64,000 nt of DNA from DATARH01 sp963712835 (GTDB taxonomy: Bacteria; Pseudomonadota; Alphaproteobacteria; ATCC43930; CGMCC-115725), in NCBI GenBank assembly GCA_963712835.1, contig CAVQJJ010000010.1, positions 1 to 64,000 on the forward strand. The letters run 5' to 3'. This document shows, in pieces, positions 21,291-28,508 of this stretch. The notes under the pieces were generated by a model. It was given only the letters and a program-made list of their open reading frames with translations. It made no database searches and was not told where the DNA came from. The stretch's first letter is position 1; the number at the start of each line of letters is the position of its first letter. The position numbers and the translations under genes were made by a program.

Positions 21291-21956
21291 TTAATCAAGT
21301 GCTTGCCGCAATGCCGCGGCCGCGGCAAGGGGAGCCAGCGGCAACGCGGCAAGGCTCAACGCGCCAAGGAGCAACAGATGGGGACGGGCGCCGCCACCGG
21401 CAATTCCCGCCTCGACCGCGCCGGCGCCGAAGATCAACACCGGCAAATAAAGCGGCAACACGATGAGCGACGACAGCACGCCGGGCCGGCGAGCGCCCAA
21501 GGTCAGCGCCGCCGCAATTGCACCCAAGAAGCTCAGCGCCGGCGTGCCGAGCAACAGGCCGAGCGCCAGGACAGCGATCGACCGGCCGTCGAGATCAAGC
21601 AGCAGACCGAGAAACGGGCTGATAATGGCCAGCGGCAGGCCGGTCGTGGCCCAGTGCGCCACGCACTTAGCGACAACCGCGCCTTCGAGCGGCATCGCCG
21701 ATAGCGCCAGCAGGTCGAGCCCGCCATCGGCGTAGTCGGCGGCGAACAGCCGATCGAGGCTCAGCACCGCGGCAAGCAGCGCGGCGACCCAGACGATGCC
21801 GGCGCCGATCCGGCGCAGGATTTCGGCCTCCGGGCCGACGCCGAGTGGAAACAGCACCACCGCCAGCACGAAAAATCCGAGCGCCAGGCCGATCTCGCCG
21901 CCCTGGCGAAACGCCAGCCGCACCTCGCGGCGGAACAGGCGCAGGTACGGCGTCAT
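21291..21956 (-). CDS. ccmB: Heme ABC exporter permease CcmB
   Basis: 221-residue membrane protein with six hydrophobic segments. The N-terminal cytoplasmic block FRREVRLAFRQGGEIGLALG and the loop RLFAADYADGGLDLLALSAM are typical of CcmB, the membrane partner of the ATPase CcmA. The start ATG overlaps the ccmA stop (ATGA). Confidence 0.96.
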   Translation of the reverse strand: MTPYLRLFRREVRLAFRQGGEIGLALGFFVLAVVLFPLGVGPEAEILRRIGAGIVWVAALLAAVLSLDRLFAADYADGGLDLLALSAMPLEGAVVAKCVAHWATTGLPLAIISPFLGLLLDLDGRSIAVLALGLLLGTPALSFLGAIAAALTLGARRPGVLSSLIVLPLYLPVLIFGAGAVEAGIAGGGARPHLLLLGALSLAALPLAPLAAAAALRQALD

Positions 21957-22624
21957 GGCGTGAAAGCCAGCGAATCGTTCGCCGTCGGGGTGAAGTCTTC
22001 GAGCACGAGAACCTGACTCCCAGCTAGCGGCAGCGCCTGATGCGTCGCGATCGCGACGCGACCGCCGCTAGTGCGATGCGCCTCTATCGATGCGATCAGC
22101 CGCCGCTCGCCGTCGGCGTCGAGCGCGGCGGTCGGCTCATCGAGCAGCCATAAAGGCGCCGGCGCGGCGAGCAGCCGGGCGAGCGCGAGGCGGCGCTTTT
22201 GTCCCGCGGACAGCCAGCGGCACGGCCAATCCGCGACAGCGTCGAGCCCGAAGGCGGCGAGCGCCGCATCGGCCGAGGGTGTTTGCACCCCCCGCAGACC
22301 CGCCGAGAACTCCAGGGTCTCGCGCACCGCGAGAGCCGGCTTTACCGCGTCGAGATGTCCGACATAGTGAAGACGGGCGCGATGGCCCGGCAGGTCCTCG
22401 CGGATCGGCGCCCCGCCCCACGCGATCGTCCCTGCTTCGGGTGCAAGCAATGTCGCCAATAGGCGCAACAGCGTCGACTTGCCGCTGCCGTTGGCGCCAG
22501 TCAGCAGCAGCGCGCCGCCCGCCGGGAGCACACAGCCGAGTCCGCTAAAGATCAGCCGCTCGCCGCGCCGGCAGGCAAGCCCGTCGGCGACCAGATCGCC
22601 ATCGCTAGCGGCAAAGCCCCTCAT
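21953..22624 (-). CDS. ccmA: Heme exporter ATPase CcmA
   Basis: ABC ATPase of the CcmABCD complex that uses ATP to release holo-CcmE. From ATG 22624 it is 223 residues: Walker A TGANGSGKSTLLRLLA, the CcmA-type Q-loop replacement YVGHLDAVKPALAV, signature LSAGQKRRLALARLL, Walker B LWLLDEPTAALD and switch His ATHQ. A TTG five codons upstream (22639) is a second possible start, but it lies inside the U-tract of an intrinsic terminator. No good Shine-Dalgarno is visible before either start, and the terminator U-tract ends only 13 bases before the ATG, which suggests special control of the operon. Confidence 0.95.
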   Translation of the reverse strand: MRGFAASDGDLVADGLACRRGERLIFSGLGCVLPAGGALLLTGANGSGKSTLLRLLATLLAPEAGTIAWGGAPIREDLPGHRARLHYVGHLDAVKPALAVRETLEFSAGLRGVQTPSADAALAAFGLDAVADWPCRWLSAGQKRRLALARLLAAPAPLWLLDEPTAALDADGERRLIASIEAHRTSGGRVAIATHQALPLAGSQVLVLEDFTPTANDSLAFTP

Positions 22625-22637
22625 TGCCCGGCGCGGC

Positions 22638-22676
22638 AAAAAAAAGGCGGCTCCGGAGGGGAAGTTCCGGAGCCGC
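22638..22676 (-). terminator. Strong intrinsic terminator directly upstream of ccmA
   Basis: On the minus strand an 11-bp perfect stem (GCGGCTCCGGA / TCCGGAGCCGC, positions 22676-22666 and 22657-22647, 8-base loop ACTTCCCC) is followed by a short GCC/CC and eight T (22645-22638). This is a textbook rho-independent terminator for minus-strand transcription, placed right before the ccmA start. Confidence 0.88.
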
Positions 22677-22790
22677 GTGGCTCCCGTCCGAACGAATCGG
22701 CCGGATGCGAGGTTTGGGGGACAAACCTGTAAGGACCTGCCTTACGCGCATAACATTGACCGGCGATTGCGACACCGCCTTGGATAAAAT
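22640..22790 (-). ncRNA. Candidate small RNA or attenuated leader (5' end unknown)
   Basis: The segment between the porin terminator and the terminator at 22638-22676 has no convincing gene but can form a row of hairpins on the minus strand: GTAAGG/CCTTAC (22745-22729), AGGTTTG/CAAACCT (22727-22709, loop TCCCC), CCGA/TCGG (about 22700), and the terminator hairpin with loop ACTTCCCC. Repeated C-rich loops are reminiscent of anti-Shine-Dalgarno small RNAs in alphaproteobacteria. I could not find a strong promoter, so the 5' end is a guess. It may instead be the ccm leader. Confidence 0.3.
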
Positions 22791-22921
22791 GGGGCGATTT
22801 GATGACTTGTCGGGAGCGGGGCAATGTGTCGCCGGTCGCCCGTCCAAGGCGAATTGTGGTCTCCCTTAGATGTACACCCACGCGCGCGGCGATGCCAGAC
22901 AACGCCGCTGTTGCGGCTAAG

Positions 22922-22952
22922 AAAAAACCCGCCGGTGTTGGCCGGCGGGTTT
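22922..22952 (-). terminator. Intrinsic terminator of the porin gene
   Basis: Minus-strand hairpin with an 11-bp perfect stem (AAACCCGCCGG / CCGGCGGGTTT, loop 22936-22941) ending in a run of T (22927-22922). It lies 28 bases beyond the porin stop codon. A smaller stem (CCGCTC/GAGCGG) lies between the two. Confidence 0.88.
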
Positions 22953-22980
22953 CTCGTGCCGCTCGGATGAGCGGAGGAGG

Positions 22981-24567
22981 CTAGAATCGGAACTTGAATT
23001 CGCTGATCAGCACGTTCTGCGTTGCGCTCATGTTGTTGGTCGCCGTCCGCTGACCCCAGGTGTATTCGAGACCGACATCGACGAAGGAGACAGGGTTCCA
23101 GATGATGTTGAAGTGGGCGGAGTATAGCTCCTTGTTGAGGCTGGTGCTCTTCGACACATACGCTGCCGGGATGTCGAAATACGCCCAGCCGCCGGTGATG
23201 TTGCTGCGCAGGTTGTCAAGCCACCAATGCTGGTAGCCGAGCGACCCGCCAGCCTCGTTTACTGTCGTGGCACGGATCGCCGCCGCGCCAGCCGCGCCGG
23301 CCGCCGCACCAGTGGTCAGCGAATTGCCATAAAGGCCGGTCCCGCCGAAGTTGGACGCCAAGCTGGGGCTAAGCGAGGCGTTCACGTAACGCCCGATGCC
23401 GTCACCCCCTTCGAACTGGAGCATGATGTCGTCCTTCACCCAGCCGAGCCAGCCCGGCTTAACGTCCATGCCGAAATGGCCGCCGTAGCCGATGTACTGC
23501 TTGTCGAAGTACTTGCCGTCGGTAAAGTCCAACCCCGGGCGGACGACGCCCGAAAAGTCGAGATGGCCCCATCGTTGCGGGAAATACAACGCCGCCGTTA
23601 GGTCCGGCGCCGTCGCCTTGGCCGGGTTGACGGTCCACGCCGCGCCAACCGAGCATGTCGCGGTCGTTCCAGCCGCGGTCACCGCGGTGGTCGTGCAGGC
23701 GTTGGTGCCCGGGCTGACCGCAGCGCTGCTGACACCGGCATCGTTGGCGACAAGACCCGCCGATGTGGCGACAGAGGTTTCCGGATCTTCCGCCGATACC
23801 GAGAACGAGGAACCCCACCAAGCCGGCATCGTGTAGCGGATTTGCGGCAGGCGGACGACGCCCGGCGTTCCCACATCGCCGCCGAAGTCGATGGTTTCAG
23901 TATTGGCGTCCGCGTCAGAGAAGTTCGAAGAAGCCTGACCCGCGAGCAGACCGCCTAACGTACCGTAAGCATAGCGGAGACGCGGTACCAGGCTATCCGA
24001 GACCTGCAGCGGTGCGCCGCCGCCGGGTACGTAGCTGCCGCCGCCGTTCCAGTCGAACTCCATCACCGTCCGCGCCTCGCCAAACGGTGTTGGCGTCCGG
24101 GTTTCAAACCCGATCTTCGATTCGCGCGGCACCATCTGGAAAATGCCGTTGCTACGTGTTTTAGCCACGCTTCCCTGGAGGGGCACGCCTTCCAAGTTGC
24201 CCGTCGGACCGATTGTCGAGCCATACGGGCTAGAGTTGGCCGGACCGCCTGACATAAAATAGTCGGTGATGAGAGTTATCTGGCCGTAGATTTTGATCGA
24301 GGTATCGGTGCCGGGGATCAGGATCGAGCGCGGGAAGCTGCCGGCGGTGACTGCCGCGCCCGTCGCCGGGTTCTGGTCGACCGAGAAGACGGCGCCGGCG
24401 CCGGGATTAATGCCGACGGCGGCAAGCTGATCGATCCGCGTGTTGAGGGCCTGCTGATTGATCTGCAGATCGTCGGCGCGGGCGCCGGCGATTCCGGTCA
24501 GCATCGCCAGCGCCGCCGTGCTGCCGCCCAGCGCCGCGATGGTGCCGAATTTCCGTTGGATGCTCAT
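22981..24567 (-). CDS. Outer membrane porin, DcaP-like
   Basis: 528 residues. Signal peptide of about 31 residues ending in GIAGARA, then a short polar helical stretch (LQINQQALNTRIDQLAAVG) that could be the trimerising coiled coil of DcaP-type porins. The rest alternates polar and aromatic residues as beta strands: IKIYGQITLITDYFMSG, SKIGFETRTPTPFGEARTVM. The C-terminus SEFKFRF ends in Phe, the outer-membrane insertion signal. A loop of about 50 residues rich in Ala/Thr/Ser holds two cysteines (NACTTT, TATCSVG), likely a disulfide. DcaP-like porins pass negatively charged solutes; the actual substrate is unknown. It is monocistronic, with a terminator behind it. Confidence 0.88.
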   Translation of the reverse strand: MSIQRKFGTIAALGGSTAALAMLTGIAGARADDLQINQQALNTRIDQLAAVGINPGAGAVFSVDQNPATGAAVTAGSFPRSILIPGTDTSIKIYGQITLITDYFMSGGPANSSPYGSTIGPTGNLEGVPLQGSVAKTRSNGIFQMVPRESKIGFETRTPTPFGEARTVMEFDWNGGGSYVPGGGAPLQVSDSLVPRLRYAYGTLGGLLAGQASSNFSDADANTETIDFGGDVGTPGVVRLPQIRYTMPAWWGSSFSVSAEDPETSVATSAGLVANDAGVSSAAVSPGTNACTTTAVTAAGTTATCSVGAAWTVNPAKATAPDLTAALYFPQRWGHLDFSGVVRPGLDFTDGKYFDKQYIGYGGHFGMDVKPGWLGWVKDDIMLQFEGGDGIGRYVNASLSPSLASNFGGTGLYGNSLTTGAAAGAAGAAAIRATTVNEAGGSLGYQHWWLDNLRSNITGGWAYFDIPAAYVSKSTSLNKELYSAHFNIIWNPVSFVDVGLEYTWGQRTATNNMSATQNVLISEFKFRF

Positions 24568-24624
24568 AACTCCCCCAATCTCTGGTCGAATGGCTCGGCG
24601 AGGGCGCGGCCCTCGTGACCATAA

Positions 24625-24659
24625 GATATTGCTTTATGATTGGATGATCTAGCAATATC
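24625..24659. promoter_or_regulatory. Inverted repeat upstream of the porin gene, probable operator
   Basis: Perfect 9-bp arms GATATTGCT (24625-24633) and AGCAATATC (24651-24659), separated by 17 bases and centred about 75 bases before the porin start. The spacing puts the arm centres 26 bases apart, about two and a half helical turns. The surroundings are AT-rich compared with the flanks, which fits a promoter. The regulator is unknown. Confidence 0.5.
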
Positions 24660-24858
24660 ATATGCGGGTTACGCGAGACGTGACGTTTTCACCGCAGCGT
24701 TGCGGTCTTGCCACAGTCTCGGTCTAACCAACTGAAATCAGGGAGGTATGTGGGCCGCGCCAGATGCGGGAGAGCGTCTGGTTTGGCCTAAGCCAGTGCC
24801 GGGTCTCGGCACGATTTTCGCTTGTTGCTTGTCGCTAACCAAATTCAGGATGGTCCCC

Positions 24859-25125
24859 ATGGAAGCCAACCACGCCACTCACGCCACTGAATTCCATCTG
24901 CCGCAATGGGCGGCGGCGGAGTTTCTCGACGTTCCCTATGCGGAAGGGCCGGTGCTTCGCGCCGTGATCTGCCGCCTGAGCGCCGGCAGGTGGCAGTGGA
25001 GCGTCATGACCGTGGGCGACGATTCAGGCGAGATCATCAGCACCGGGACGGAGCGCTCCGTCACCGGCGCGCGGCAGGCTGCCGCGTCCGAAATCGACAA
25101 ATGCATCCACAATCCGCTCATCTGA
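24859..25125 (+). CDS. Hypothetical small cytoplasmic protein
   Basis: 88 residues from ATG 24859, with AGGATGG upstream; ATG 24850 is an alternative, and an earlier ATG at 24748 has GGAGG too close to be used. No signal peptide or membrane segment. The sequence (WAAAEFLDVPYAEGPVLRAV, RWQWSVMTVGDDSGEIISTG, ARQAAASEIDKCIHNPLI) looks like a small alpha/beta domain with a C-terminal helix of the kind found in short uncharacterised proteins of related bacteria. Divergent from the porin. Its stop codon is inside a 22-base palindrome. Confidence 0.6.
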   Translation: MEANHATHATEFHLPQWAAAEFLDVPYAEGPVLRAVICRLSAGRWQWSVMTVGDDSGEIISTGTERSVTGARQAAASEIDKCIHNPLI

Positions 25126-25132
25126 GCGGATT
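25111..25132. repeat. 22-base palindrome across a stop codon
   Basis: Perfect inverted repeat: AATCCGCTCA (25111-25120), TC, TGAGCGGATT (25123-25132). It spans the TGA of the hypothetical gene. No T-run follows on either strand, so it is not a standard intrinsic terminator; an RNA 3' stem or a protein-binding site are possible. Confidence 0.5.
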
Positions 25133-25195
25133 GATCGCGGCCGGCGGCAGGGCTGCACCCCGCCCCGCCGCGGCATTATCGAGGATTAGCCGAGT

Positions 25196-25864
25196 TTAGA
25201 ACTTGAAGCCGAGGCGTGCGCCAGCGCTGGTGATGCCGGCGTTGTGCTGCGCAAGATTGGCGTTCGAGATGTGTTCGAGGATCGCCGAAACACTGATCAC
25301 CGGCGTTACCTGATAGCCAAGCTCAGCACTTTCCCGGAAAAGGATCGGCGAACCGAGTTCCTTGCGCCCGAGTGGCGCGTTGTCGACGTAGCCGTCCTGG
25401 TAGGCGCCGCCGAGGCTGCCATTGGCGAAGACATAGTCGCCGGCGTGGAACAGGTTCTGGATGAGCGAAATGCCCCAGGTAAGCCCGGCGAAGGCGTCGC
25501 TGGTCTGCCCGGCGGTGTTGTAATCACCGCCGATATGCGGACGCGGCGAGCCGATCACCGCCAGAATGTCCGGTGAGGTGAACAGCATCTCGAGGTTGAC
25601 GTCGAAACCCCGTTCCTTGTGATCGCCAAGAAAGCCGACGTCATGTGCCAGCAGCCCCACCTTCATCTCATCGACGATTTGGCCGGGCGTCGCGTTCGGA
25701 TTGGGCGGCAGCGGCGCGAGGCCGAAAGTGAGATTGGTATTGGCCGGCGGGGGAGGCGGGATAACGTTGGCCGGAGAGGAAGCAGTCTGCGCAAACGCGG
25801 CGCTTGACATCGCCCCCGCGGCCACCACTGCAATCACCAGCTTGCGCAACGTCGAACCCAGCAA
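25196..25864 (-). CDS. PagL-like lipid A 3-O-deacylase (acyloxyacyl hydrolase)
   Basis: Outer-membrane beta-barrel enzyme that removes the 3-O acyl chain of lipid A. Signal peptide LRKLVIAVVAAGAMSSAAFA, a Pro-rich linker, then a barrel of about 170 residues. The active-site signature near the C-terminus is present (ILEHISNANLAQHNAGITSA, with His-x-Ser-Asn), and the chain ends in GFKF with terminal Phe. TTG 25864 preceded by GGGAGA gives a normal-length signal peptide; a TTG at 25939 would put 25 odd residues before it and overlap the preceding gene, so I prefer 25864. Confidence 0.82.
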   Translation of the reverse strand: MLGSTLRKLVIAVVAAGAMSSAAFAQTASSPANVIPPPPPANTNLTFGLAPLPPNPNATPGQIVDEMKVGLLAHDVGFLGDHKERGFDVNLEMLFTSPDILAVIGSPRPHIGGDYNTAGQTSDAFAGLTWGISLIQNLFHAGDYVFANGSLGGAYQDGYVDNAPLGRKELGSPILFRESAELGYQVTPVISVSAILEHISNANLAQHNAGITSAGARLGFKF

Positions 25865-25913
25865 AAGATGTTCTCCCACACCGCTTGTGTCGCAGGCTTT
25901 ACTCGCCGACAAG

Positions 25914-26588
25914 TTACCTGTCGTGGCCTTGTTTGCCAACCCGCGATCGGCGCTTTTTGAGCGGGTTGAGCGCTTTCAGCCGGGCCGACCACACATGCCG
26001 GCTAAGCTCGCGGCGCACCACCGCGGCGTTCGTCACCCAGTTGAGCTGGATCGATTGACGCTTGCCGACATGCGCCTCGTGGCCGTGGAACGAAGCGTCG
26101 CTGCGGCGAAAGGCTATCAGAGTTCCGCCCAAAGGCGGGACCTCAGCCGCGTAATCGGCGAGGTTCTCGGGTCCACGCAACAGGCGTAGCCATCCTGCCG
26201 GCTCCGACCATTCGTGATTCATGTAGATCAGCACGGTAATCAGCTTGGTGGCCGAATCGGTATGAATGCCGCCATCCTTACCGTCGCTGTAGCCGCGCAG
26301 GGTGATCATCGTTGGCCGACCAGCCAGGTCGAGCGCGAACTTCTCCTCGATCGCCTCACGCATCTCGTCGCCTTCGAGCTCCCCGACGAGGCGCGAAAAC
26401 AGCGGCGAGCAGGCGAGCACCGATAGCGGGTAGCTGCCGTGTCCTGGAACCGCGGGAAACTCGTCGACCAACCTCTCCGCGCTGTCGGCGGCGAGAAAAT
26501 CCTCGACCACGACAAAATCAAACGGATCGCGATGCAGCGGACTGTCGCGCAACCGCGCGAGATCGATGAGCGTCATCGCCGGCATCAT
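25914..26588 (-). CDS. 2OG-Fe(II) oxygenase family protein
   Basis: Non-heme iron dioxygenase. About 224 residues from ATG 26588 (26585 and 26576 are close alternatives). Iron ligands are visible in GIHTDSATKLITVLIYMN (HxD) and FHGHEAHVGK (distal His), followed by Arg in KRQSIQLNWV, the 2-oxoglutarate anchor. The sequence resembles prolyl-hydroxylase-like dioxygenases acting on envelope or secondary-metabolite substrates; none can be named. The C-terminus is strongly basic. Precedes the PagL-like gene on the same strand (49-base gap) and diverges from the ABC permease. Confidence 0.82.
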   Translation of the reverse strand: MMPAMTLIDLARLRDSPLHRDPFDFVVVEDFLAADSAERLVDEFPAVPGHGSYPLSVLACSPLFSRLVGELEGDEMREAIEEKFALDLAGRPTMITLRGYSDGKDGGIHTDSATKLITVLIYMNHEWSEPAGWLRLLRGPENLADYAAEVPPLGGTLIAFRRSDASFHGHEAHVGKRQSIQLNWVTNAAVVRRELSRHVWSARLKALNPLKKRRSRVGKQGHDR

Positions 26589-26715
26589 CGCCGTTTTGTC
26601 GGCTGACGCAATCCCGTCACGCTCGAACAGCAGAATGAGCAATTCGCTGCTCGCCGCCGGCGCCGCGCTGGGGTAGAGGTAGCCGCGCCAACCGCAACCG
26701 CACAGACGAAAGGTC

Positions 26716-28464
26716 ATGGAACAGCGCTGGGGCCTGCCCCTCATCGCCTGGCCATTGCGGCTGCGCCCCAATTATTGGGATCTGGTGGCGCTGCCACTGG
26801 TGCTTGGCACGATCGCCCTGGTCGCCTGGGGCGGCATGAAAATGGGCGCGCACTACCAGGTCGGCGAACCGCTGGCGATCAGTCTCGACCCGTGGAAGCT
26901 GCCGGGATACGCGGTGCGCACCGTGCTGCGCATGGGCGCGGCGCTCGTCGCCTCGCTGGTGTTCAGCCTCGCCTATGCGGCGCTCGCCGCCAAAAATCGC
27001 ACGGCCGAGAAAATCCTCATTCCGATGCTCGATATCCTGCAGTCGGTGCCGATCCTCGGCTTTCTGTCGATCACGGTAACCGGGTTCATTGCGTTGTTTC
27101 CTGGCCGGCTCTTGGGCGTCGAGTGCGCCGCGATCTTCGCGATCTTCACCTCGCAAGCCTGGAACATGACGTTCAGCCTCTATCAGTCGCTGCGCACCGT
27201 GCCGAGCGAGCTGATCGAAGCGGCGCGGATGTACCACCTGTCGGCCTGGCAGCGTTTCTGGCGGCTTGAAGTGCCGCACGGCATCCCGGCCCTTGTCTGG
27301 AACATGATGATGTCGGTGTCGGGCGGCTGGTTTTTTGTGGTCGCCTCGGAGGCGATCACGGTTTCCGGCCAGACGATCATGCTGCCCGGCATCGGCTCCT
27401 ATATCGCCACCGCGATCCAACAACGCGATCTCGGCGCGATCGGATACGCGGTGCTGGTCATGCTGGTCGTCATCATCCTTTACGACCAGCTGCTGTTCCG
27501 GCCGCTGCTCGCGTGGTCGCGCAAATTCCAGGGCGACCCGAGCGACGAAGACAATGTCCGCCCGTGGTTCCTCATGGTCATGCAGCGCGCGCAGTTTTTC
27601 GACCTGCTCCAGTCGGGCGCGCTGATGCTCAACCGCGGGGTCGACGGCCTCTTGATGCTGATCAGCCGGGTGAGGCGCGCATCGAAGCGTCGCACTCGCA
27701 GCGAGGCGGCCCCGGCCGCGACCTGGGGCGAGCGCGCTTTCGATATTTTTTTGCTGGTCGCGACGATCGCGGCGGTCGTGTGGATGATTCATTTCATCCT
27801 CGAAACCGTGCCGCCTGGCGAGGTCGGCTGGGCCTTCGTGCTGGGTGGGATCACCGCCGTGCGGGTTCTGGTGCTGATCGCCGTCGCCTCGCTGATCTGG
27901 GTGCCGATCGGGGTGTGGATCGGGCTGCGCCCGCGGATCGCCGACAAGGCCCAGCCGATCGTGCAGTTCCTCGCCGCTTTTCCCGCCAATCTGTTCTTTC
28001 CGGTGGCGGTGGTGCTGATCCTCAAGTTCCAGGCTAGTCCGGAAATCTGGCTGAGCCCGCTGATGATCCTCGGCACACAGTGGTACATCCTGTTCAACGT
28101 GATCGGCGGCACGACAGCTCTGTCGTCGGAGTTGAAGCTGGCGGCCGGCAATCTTGGTGTGCGGCGCTGGCTGTGGTGGCGGCGGGTGATGCTGCCGGCG
28201 ATCTTCCCGGCATATGTGACGGGCGCGGTCACCGCCGCCGGCGGCTCGTGGAACGCTAGCATCGTCTCCGAGGTTGTGCAGTGGGGCAACACGACGCTCA
28301 CCGCGACCGGGTTGGGTGCCTATATCGCGCAATACACCGCGAGCGGCGATGCGGCACGGATCACTCTTGGCATCGGGGTGCTGTGCCTGTACGTCCTGGC
28401 CTTCAACCGGCTGCTGTGGCGGCGCCTCTACAACCTCGCCGCCGAGCGCCTGAGAATGGATTGA
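26716..28464 (+). CDS. ABC transporter permease, duplicated (anion/NitT-TauT type)
   Basis: 582-residue inner-membrane protein made of two fused BPD_transp_1 permease domains, each with about six helices. Both carry an EAA loop that docks the ATPase: ELIEAARMYHLSAWQRFWRL at about residue 170 and ELKLAAGNLGVRRWLWWRR at about 475. This layout is that of the duplicated permease of anion ABC transporters (COG4986). The linker of about 70 residues (GDPSDEDNVRPWFLMVMQRA and onward) is cytoplasmic. The ATPase gene follows. No substrate-binding protein is nearby. Confidence 0.92.
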   Translation: MEQRWGLPLIAWPLRLRPNYWDLVALPLVLGTIALVAWGGMKMGAHYQVGEPLAISLDPWKLPGYAVRTVLRMGAALVASLVFSLAYAALAAKNRTAEKILIPMLDILQSVPILGFLSITVTGFIALFPGRLLGVECAAIFAIFTSQAWNMTFSLYQSLRTVPSELIEAARMYHLSAWQRFWRLEVPHGIPALVWNMMMSVSGGWFFVVASEAITVSGQTIMLPGIGSYIATAIQQRDLGAIGYAVLVMLVVIILYDQLLFRPLLAWSRKFQGDPSDEDNVRPWFLMVMQRAQFFDLLQSGALMLNRGVDGLLMLISRVRRASKRRTRSEAAPAATWGERAFDIFLLVATIAAVVWMIHFILETVPPGEVGWAFVLGGITAVRVLVLIAVASLIWVPIGVWIGLRPRIADKAQPIVQFLAAFPANLFFPVAVVLILKFQASPEIWLSPLMILGTQWYILFNVIGGTTALSSELKLAAGNLGVRRWLWWRRVMLPAIFPAYVTGAVTAAGGSWNASIVSEVVQWGNTTLTATGLGAYIAQYTASGDAARITLGIGVLCLYVLAFNRLLWRRLYNLAAERLRMD

Positions 28465-28508
28465 GAGCGTTGACGCTGCTGGAAAAGGCGGGAAAAGAGG
28501 ACGCCGCC

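Noticed and set aside
22640..22760. SRP RNA or 6S RNA
   Set aside because: No conserved SRP core GGAAGCAG-type motif or 6S-like long closed bubble was seen; the short hairpins do not fit either.
24748..24858. Longer start of the hypothetical gene at 24748
   Set aside because: GGAGG is only one base from that ATG, too close for initiation, and the extra residues look non-coding.
25865..25939. Upstream TTG start for the PagL-like gene
   Set aside because: It would place 25 polar residues before the signal peptide and overlap the neighbouring oxygenase gene.
26617..28332. 571-codon open frame opposite the ABC permease
   Set aside because: The translation is rich in Arg, His, Asp and Gln without domain signals, while the plus strand encodes a clear 12-helix permease.
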